Source of the DNA: Cryptomeria japonica
Taxonomy: Eukaryota; Streptophyta; Pinopsida; Cupressales; Cupressaceae
Length of the DNA stretch: 64,000 nucleotides
Direction of reading: 5' to 3'
Assembly: GCF_030272615.1 (NCBI RefSeq)
Contig: NC_081406.1
Location: 460,626,072-460,690,071 of the forward strand
Shown: positions 56,946 through 64,000 of the stretch, in pieces
Layout: each line of letters opens with the position of its first letter
Numbering within the stretch: position 1 is the stretch's first letter
The notes under the pieces: model-generated
Databases searched by the model: none
The model's input: the letters and a program-made list of their open reading frames with translations, nothing else
Told to the model about the DNA's origin: nothing
Position numbers and translations under genes: made by a program

Positions 56946-58412
56946 CCTTAGATGGCTCCCAAAGTATTAGTTTTTTGTATCATTTTTGTATGATGATGCA
57001 GACACTTTCGAGTGATTGAAGCTATATGATTTTGACTTCATTGTATCATGAAACTTATGCTTTTTGAGATATTAATATGAGATGATTCATTCTTGCGGCA
57101 ACTAGATGTATATGTACCTATGTGATGTTGCTTCTATGTGATGTATGTTTCTATGTGTTAATGCAATTTATGATTCTATGATGTATGGATGCTTATGAGA
57201 TACATGTATCTATGATGTTTACGATGGGAATGCAGTAGCATATACATGATGAAATTCAATATTTTTACATTCTTTTATGTTTTATATGTTATGAAAATGT
57301 GAATGTATGAAATATAGATGAATATGATAATGCAAATAACTATTTACATGATGAGAATGTAAAATGTGCTAACATGTGTTGTGTTATTATTCTGGCATTT
57401 TATGTTGTATATGAGAATGCAGATACTAACTAATGATGTATGCAAGATGCAATGTGATTGTGATATATATATGTATGTATGAAAAGCTAATATGTGATAA
57501 TGTAGGTGCAATCTACATGAAATGAAGATATTTTTGCCGTGTCATTATACTCAGTCATGTGATAGTAAGCTACACGGAGTTAGGAAGGATGATGGAGGTC
57601 AATCATGAAAGGGGGATGGAAGATAGAAGATATGGAAGTGAAAGAGATTCTTGTGCTTTGTCATCATTGAGCTTTATTATGGGAAAAAGGTTATGACAAT
57701 CGAGGCATAGGTTTGACCCAGAAAATCATTGTACCCATTTGCATGGAGATCAGACAGTCACAAACAAGGAATGTCCTAGTTTATACTATACTTAGAGTGT
57801 CCTAATATCCTTGGACAAGTCACAACATTACTAAGAGACAATCCACAAACAACAAAACAATAGGTGAACATATCCTATCCTCGCCTTTCTAGTAAAAGAC
57901 ATCCTAGAGATAGAATCTCTGGTCAGAGACATCCCGAAAAAGCCAAAAGACATGTCACCAAAAGATAAAATAAAAAGAAAACCAAGACACGACACCAACA
58001 TCCATTGTAGTCCTCAAGTTTAGTGTCTCTTGTCACTTGCATAAGTCTATTTAATTTTGGTCATAATGTTTACTTTCAAAAAAAGGATAGATAGAACTGA
58101 ACCATAATGTTGTTTGAGTCTACTGAAAGATTTGATTTGTTGAAGCCCATTGTTGTTGTTTACATCTCATCTAAAACTGACTTAATCCATAAAATTGATA
58201 CTTTATTACGAAGAAGATGAAACTTTATTGCTGATCTTTGATGTAAGTGTTGCTTTATTCTAGATTGTGAGTAGATAGACTGAAGAAAACTGGGAGAAAT
58301 TGTACTCCTCAAAACATGTGATACTCTTAGTTCCACACCCATCACTAGACTTAGGATTTAGGAGCTAATTTATAATGGATGGAAAGGGGTGAAAAGGAAG
58401 GTTTATACAAAT
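56946..58412 (-). other. Inverted copy of the G2-type 3' non-coding region
   Basis: Reverse complement matches G2 45360-46650 with gaps, including the low-complexity ATG/TAC stretch (57060-57500) and the segment with TTGTCTCTTAGTAATG (near 57830). No ORF. Confidence 0.75.
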
Positions 58413-58429
58413 AAATAAATATTTTTTAA

Positions 58430-59677
58430 ATCATAGGCTATGTCCTCCCATGCTTGTAGAGCATAGGCATATCTTGCCCTAGTATCCTCTGTTTCTTGCC
58501 TACCTACCCTTAATGCCTCCTCAGCCTCCGTGTAGCACCAGATAGGTAGATTCCTCCCTTTCTCAGTGTCCCATAGTTGTATCCTAAGCCTAGCAACATC
58601 CCTCTCTAGATCCTGAATCTCATTTTCCTGTCCCTGGCAGATCTCTCTCAGGGATAGTAGCTCATCCTCCTTTCCTCCCTCCTCACCTTGTCCCTGTGGT
58701 TGTCCTTGTCCCTGTCCCTATCCTGGAACCTATGTTGTTGGGACCTGGAAAGGCAGTACACCTCTACCTATGACTACATGTGCCTATCTCTCCTCTCCTC
58801 CATCTATCGTCTGAACTACCATCCTCTCTCCTACTGCACCTCGCCTCCATCATCTGCCTCTACTTTTACCATCCTCGCTATCATCTCCACCATCCCCACT
58901 ATCACCCTCTATTAGCTCTCCTAGATCTGTCAGCCATTGAAATGGATGATCTACCTAATATGCGTTGTACTCGACATCCATCCCTGCATCCTCCACATCT
59001 GCCAAAATAACCCAAGGCATGGGACCATCTTGCATTTGTGGCACTACCTGATCATAAGACAATAACGGACCTAAATGTGGCTGATCTCTCACTGTCCGTG
59101 CATACATCCCTGAGCCATGTGGCATCCAATGTCTCCTATTGAACTGCCTGCATACTCTGTCTATCAATTGTCACTCAATGATATATGGTGTCCTCCCGAT
59201 TAGATACCTATTCCTAAACACATATGGCAAATTGACTACATCATCCTCCCACTTGTCATAATCTCGGTAAGGCCTCCATACTACACTGTCTATCTCATAG
59301 ATCACTTAGTGCCAATACTCTAGCCTCCCAATCCGTGGCTAGGAAGTAATCATATCATACAAATGTACATAACTGTGCCCATGTCCCCTGCCTCTAAAGT
59401 GTATCATTTGTGTAACCAGAAGATGCTCATATGCCCATACCTGCAATAATGTCACTCCACACCCCAATCCCACTAATCCATGATACACAAACTGATGCAT
59501 CTTATAACACAAGTGTGATAGTAGACATGACCCCCATGCAAAACTAGTGTGCTCAGTCACCAATGTGTCCAGAGTCCTTCCCCATCCCACAACCAACCCT
59601 CGTGTCACCCTGTCCATATAGAAAAACCCACTGATAACTTTTGCGAGCAACACTAGTAGAGCCAATCCTATAGCTAT
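58430..59677 (-). pseudogene. PMD gene fragment, middle part (second copy)
   Basis: Collinear with G2 46890-48170 on the same strand: coiled-coil end, Asp/Glu-rich stretch, VDRVCRQF-type motif (near 59150) and FAWGSCLLSHLCYKMHQF, WAYEHLLVTQ (59420-59560). Frame is mostly open from 59339 to 59677. The N-terminal part is cut by insertion of copia-3 at 59678. It overlaps in content with the inverted fragment at 56281, so at least two copies of this region meet here. Confidence 0.8.
59673..59677. repeat. Presumed TSD of copia-3
   Basis: GCTAT before the LTR. The mate would lie right of the window, so it cannot be confirmed. Confidence 0.4.
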
Positions 59678-60856
59678 TGTTGGCATTTTTGATGTTTATG
59701 TTGTAATTGTCATTGATGGACACACACTTGTATTGAGATCCCCTTTGTATGTATGAGCTAGAGCTCAACCGATATTTGTTCCAACCAGTATGTTGTATTC
59801 TAGTCTTTAGAATAATGATTTTGTAGAATGTGTTTCCCGGTCTGAAGCGGCATGATGACCCCAAGCGGTTTGTAGATCTCAACCAGTACAAGGGAGAAAA
59901 GCGGCACAACACATTCTTACCAGTCTTCATTTTTGTCAAACCGGCAACCGGTATTTTGTATGAACCAGTAATACTCTGTGATGAGTTACCAGCCGACATT
60001 TTGTGATGAGTTACCAACCCACCGATTGATTGACGATGTCGACAAACTGACGGTGCTTTTTGTGTCACGTTACTGAGTATGTCTAGATTCATTGAACCGA
60101 GGAAATTGTAATGTAATCCTATTGGACCGACATGAAATCAGATTCCTTTAAAAGGACATCATGTCTAGGGTTTTGAGTTGTTGAAACTATTGCTGAAAGG
60201 GTTTATGTTGTGGCTAGGGTTTAAGGTGATTGTTGAGTTGCTGTAAGAGCGATCTTATCTGAGAAAATTGAGTTGTAAACAGAAAGATATAGATAAGACT
60301 AAAGTAATGCTAGAGTACATTAGCAGTGAACTATACTAGATCTAATCAAGCAGTTTGTGCTATAAGATAGATCAAACACTTGTTGATTACTCACATCTTT
60401 GACAAGTCTATAGCCCTTAACCAGGTAGGCCTCAAAGCCTTTGTAAAATCCTCTAACAAGGTGCTTCACTTCTGTGAATCTAAAATCCTCTAACAAGGTA
60501 GTCTTTAATCAGACTTATCTCCTAACGGAGATTGAGATTCCTGACAGGATCTGTTCTAGTGAAGAACATTGTAAGACCTTAACCGGTCTGACCTTAACCA
60601 GTCTGGTTTCTATTCTGCAGATAGTGACTTGTGAGTTCCATCTCACCATGGTTTTTTCCCAGTTGGGTTTCCATGTGAAATATCTTGTGTTATGGTTGTA
60701 TTGCTTTTGTGGGTGAATGCTTTATTCGCATTTTGGTTTGCATGTGTGATAACCAGTCTGTCTGTTAGAATATTTTACCGGTTTATCTTCAGACTGTGTA
60801 AGTGTTTAAGGATAGAGATTTTTGGCATAAATTCACCCCCCTCTTAGTATTCATCA
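59678..60856 (+). repeat. copia-3 5' LTR
   Basis: TG...CA borders set by the PMD break on the left and the PBS on the right. TTTAAAAGG near 60147 is a possible TATA-type element. Many ACCGGT/ACCAGT words occur. The mate LTR is off the window. Confidence 0.85.
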
Positions 60857-60858
60857 AT

Positions 60859-60871
60859 TGGTATTAGAGCC
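60859..60871 (+). other. copia-3 primer binding site
   Basis: TGGTATTAGAGCC two bases after the LTR; one C-to-T change from the initiator tRNA-Met complement. Confidence 0.9.
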
Positions 60872-60906
60872 AACCTTTCTATAAGTTTAACCACTTGGAA
60901 AGAGAT

Positions 60907-62172
60907 ATGGGGGAACACACTTTGAGGGAACTTACTCAATGGCTCACTAAGTCTGAGCAATCCTATGATGATCTTATGGTCAAATACAAGGCATCTCAAG
61001 CAAAAAGGAGAGAACATGCAGAAAAGTTGATGGAGCTATTTGAAAGTAGTTCTGAAGATGAAGCTAATATGGAAGCCATGATTGCAAAAGTGAATAAGAT
61101 GAATGATTCAAACTCCAATTTGAGAAAGGAGTTAGAACGACTAACTATCTGGTTTAGTCAAGAGCTTGAAAACTGTAGGAAAGATGAAGATCAAGTAAAG
61201 GACAAAGATCATGAGATCTCCAAGTTGAAACAAGAGATTAGTGCACTAACTACTCGCCTTCACGAGAGCAGGATGGAAAAGGAAGACATGCAAGGTGAAC
61301 TGAACATAGCCGTCTCTGAAAATGCAAGTCTAATGGAGACAAATACTGCTATTTCCAAAGAACTCTCTGAGTCAAAGGAAATACTTACTAAGTTTGGCAA
61401 AAGTACTGTCAAGCTAGAGCAAAAGCTTGAGTCATCTAGACCGGCAAAGAATACCAATGGTCTTGATTTCTCTGGACATGAGGAAGGAGAATCCTTAGGA
61501 ACAAATGTTGAAGCATGAAAAAAGCAACCGACACTCAAAGGAAAAGGTAAGCAAAAATTCAAACCTGTTTGCTTTAACTGTCTTAAAGAAGGACACACTA
61601 CCAATGTATGTAGGAGCAAAGCCTACAATAATTTTCCATATTTTATCAACAATGTACCTAGATCCAATAAGTTCAATGGTCATTGTTATGCATGCTACAA
61701 GTTTGGGCATAGAGCATCTGAATGCAGGTCTGTCATGAACAATACCGGAAGATATCCTCAGAGGACCCAAGGAGCTCGTCCAAAATCTTTTGTAAACTGG
61801 AACCCTAACTGGTTTGATGGCTACAATTATCAGTCAAGAAACAATGGTTATCAATCGGCAACCGGATGGAGAGAAAATTGTTGGATTTGTCATGGACATG
61901 GACACAGTGCGGCTACATGCAAAAGGAAGAATGGAAATATGAACAATGGACCTTGGAGAGCACCTGGATTGGTTTACTATCACTGCAACAAACCGAGTCA
62001 CATTGCAAGATTCTACAGAAGCAGAAAGAGTATATCTGATGATATACCGGTCACTCAGAAAGGAGAAGTTGATGTTGAAAAATTTCAAGCAGACATGAAC
62101 AAAACCTCGAGGAAGAAACCAACAATGTTGGAAGAGGAACCGGTTTCTGCACCTAGTGTGGAAATATCATAA
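60907..62172 (+). pseudogene. copia-3 gag with multiple CCHC knuckles
   Basis: One frame from ATG 60907 to TAA 62170, broken only by TGA at 61516-61518 (Arg CGA would fit). The first ~200 residues form a long Glu/Lys-rich coiled coil. Then come three good knuckles: CFNCLKEGHTTNVC (~61570), CYACYKFGHRASEC (~61687) and CWICHGHGHSAATC (~61880). A fourth is degenerate (YHCNKPSHIARFY, ~61980). Several knuckles suggest strong RNA binding. Copia gag normally has one, so this is either a lineage trait or repeat growth. The usual capsid domain is not evident. Confidence 0.85.
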
Positions 62173-62630
62173 TAGGTAAACTAAGCTCCAAAGAAGCTTA
62201 GGGGGAGAAAACGATGAAATGATTGTGAACCCTCGATTACACCGGTAAAAGACCTTAACTGGTACGTGATACCTGTCGCTTGGCAAAAGACCAGAAATGG
62301 TAAAGGAGGCAAATTAGGGTTTTCACCCTAATAGAGGAGCATTAATGGCGGTAGGTGAGAGACATGTATAAAAGAATATTTCAAATCATTTCTCACTATC
62401 TTTTTTCGAGTGAAGAAAATTTTTCAAGTGCAAAGCGAAGAAAAGGCGATTTGAGCTAAGATTTCAAGAAATTGATAAATCTTGAAGGAGATTTAAATCC
62501 AGTTTGCAAACGGTCGTGGAGAACACAAAGCAGTGATTCGGCAACTGACAGAGAGTGGAGTGAAGCAGAATCAGGAAGCCCTAAATTTGCGTTGTAAAGG
62601 TATTTTTCATGTTCTTGAAAATACTCACCA
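62173..62630 (+). other. copia-3 spacer with PPT-like tract and internal promoter
   Basis: AGGGGGAGAAAA (62199-62210) resembles a copia post-pol purine tract, as if pol had been deleted. TATAAAAG lies at 62367-62374. A leader of about 230 bp without a strong ORF runs to the next ATG. This looks like a separate promoter and 5' UTR for the ORF at 62631. Confidence 0.6.
62367..62374 (+). promoter_or_regulatory. TATA box upstream of the copia-3 accessory ORF
   Basis: TATAAAAG in ACATGTATAAAAGAATA, 257 bp before the ATG at 62631; a CA/TC-rich start region (TCATTTCTCAC) lies ~25 bp downstream. Confidence 0.55.
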
Positions 62631-63994
62631 ATGGCTTCCGCATCTCATACCAGTTCTACTACATCCATTGAGTCGGAAAGTTTTATTCAGAGGAAGTCCA
62701 AATATAATGCCTTATCACAAGTTCTGGCTGGAGTCATAGTTGAAGAAGGAATTTTTGATTATATTGATTACAAAATAGAAGACCTAGGGTCTTTAGCTAT
62801 TCACACCCAGTTAGGTTTATTTTGCAGCAAGGACAAAAAGATCAAACCGGAGTTTAGTATCCTAGAGAAGAAGAAACTCCATAATGCAATATACTTTCTA
62901 GAAGATTTTACGGAGGATCACATCAGGATCATTTTGAGCAGAGTCCATGGTGACAAGATGTACCTAGAGAGGACACATGATATCACACCTCAGACAATTC
63001 ATGCAGTCACCAGTTTTTGCAACATACGGGAAGTGCTAGCCCTAAGAACGGTAAGCAAAACCAAAATGGCCAAGCTCACCAGTTCAACAAGTGACTCATG
63101 GGGTATGATAGTTAATCCTATCAAGGATGATCTGGTGAAATATGCCGGCATGGTGATAGGCTACAGAATGTTTTCAGCCAGTAGGATTAATTCTGTATCT
63201 GCTGCAGTGGTAAATGTCGCTTACCGGATGATTAAAGAGGATGCATATTTTGACTTATGCACCAGTATGCAGAGGCAACTCCTGTTGAATCTAAAGGTGA
63301 TCAAACAGGACAATGCACTGAGGTTTAAGTTTGGACAACTACTGATAGGGTTGTTATTCTATTTCCAAGGCTACTTTCCTAGAGTAGGAGATGTCTAGTG
63401 GTCTCCTGACCAACCGGTAACCAAGAAGATCAAGGAAAGCATACAAGCCATTGGAACCGGTTACCTTGAAGTACTGAACAAATATTTTGATGAGTTCAAA
63501 AGAGAGATGAGTTAAATGGTAAGGATATCAGGTGATATAGTTAAGAAATATGAAGATGACATCTATTTCACCATTCAGGTGGACAAATGTTTAATGGAGG
63601 CTGTTGAGCCTAGAATGGAGGAAGTAGAGCCAATGGGCTATGAAGTTATGTATGATATGCTCAAAGGGTATGCCTCAACCCTTATTGCCTCACCTCTTGA
63701 TCTAAAGGCTAAAAGAACTGGAACCTACTTGGAGAGGATTGCACTGGTTGAAGAACCATTCATTAAGAAAGGAAAAGAACTGCAAAGAAAGCCAAAGCAG
63801 TGCCTGCAGCATCGGCACCAGCTACCACTGCAACTCCAAGAGTGACCAAGCGGTCACCGGCAAAGAAGAAACCGGAGGAGACAACGAGAAAAGTCTTTGA
63901 AAGAAAAAGGAAGACAAAGACAAATGAACTGGACTCTGAAGAGACCAAGTTTGATGAAAAGGCAAAGAAGGCTAGACAGATAAAGAAAATATAG
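62631..63994 (+). pseudogene. copia-3 accessory ORF with shared accessory domain
   Basis: ATG in ACCAATGGCT, a good plant start context. 255 codons to a TAG at 63396, then the same frame goes on (stop at 63513) to ~63770. There a one-base shift leads to a basic, Ala/Thr/Lys-rich tail ending at 63994. Central domain: ITPQTIHAVTSFCNI (~62979-63023) and YRMIKEDAYFDLCTSMQRQL (~63222-63281), followed by a hydrophobic helix (FGQLLIGLLFYF). Order and spacing resemble the LINE ORF3 and the G1 extra ORF, though residue identity is low. Not a known copia protein. Could also be an unrelated helical protein. Confidence 0.6.
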
Positions 63995-64000
63995 AAGAAT

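Larger units (their letters stand above)
59678..64000 (+). mobile_element. Ty1/copia element copy 3 (partial, runs off right edge)
   Basis: A 1179-bp LTR (TGTTGGCATT...TCATCA), an initiator-Met-type PBS, a gag with several zinc knuckles, then a non-coding spacer and an accessory ORF. No protease, integrase or RT is found after gag in the 1.8 kb visible, so this copy looks non-autonomous unless pol lies after the accessory ORF. A different family from copia-1 and copia-2. Confidence 0.88.

Overview
This window is plant nuclear DNA, probably from a seed plant with a very large, repeat-rich genome. A gymnosperm would fit, but nothing here fixes the species. No host single-copy gene, tRNA or rRNA was recognised. 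Almost all of the 64 kb is retrotransposon sequence: three Ty1/copia copies, one L1-type LINE and four Ty3/gypsy copies. Ends could be set to the base for most elements because LTR pairs, primer binding sites (PBS), polypurine tracts (PPT) and exact 5-bp target-site duplications (TSD) are visible.

The layout is a nest about five levels deep. The outermost layer is a damaged gypsy element (G4, from 54.69 kb; its 5' half should lie left of the window). A LINE (about 4.24-54.69 kb) sits in its gag. The LINE is split by copia-2 (7143-19372, TSD CTTAC) and by gypsy G1 (21496-52953, TSD GGGGG). G1 is split by gypsy G2 (30180-50567, TSD ATGTC). The left LTR of G2 is split by a minus-strand gypsy G3 (30866-38705, TSD CTTTG). 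Copia-1 (minus strand) fills the left edge. Copia-3 (from 59678) fills the right edge, inside a plant-mobile-domain (PMD) fragment of the G4 family.

All coding regions are decayed. G1, G3 and the G2 antisense gene keep one reading frame over kilobases and are broken mainly by stop codons that one C-to-T change from Gln or Arg codons would explain. G2, G3 and the visible part of copia-3 lack most or all of pol and look non-autonomous. Copia-2 and G1 keep gag, protease, integrase, reverse transcriptase (RT) and RNase H regions, with lesions.

The most unusual content is the accessory genes. (1) The LINE has a third ORF after its RNase H domain. G1 has a long ORF in the env position. Copia-3 has an ORF behind its own TATA box. 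The three proteins appear to share one divergent domain, clearest between the LINE and G1, which implies exchange of an accessory gene between LINE, gypsy and copia elements. (2) G2 carries an antisense PMD gene with an apparent GT-AG intron. That intron holds two minisatellites, one of which matches, inverted, a minisatellite in the G2 leader. (3) Copia-2 holds about 4.6 kb of non-coding sequence of unknown origin between pol and its PPT, including an array of CACGTG motifs.
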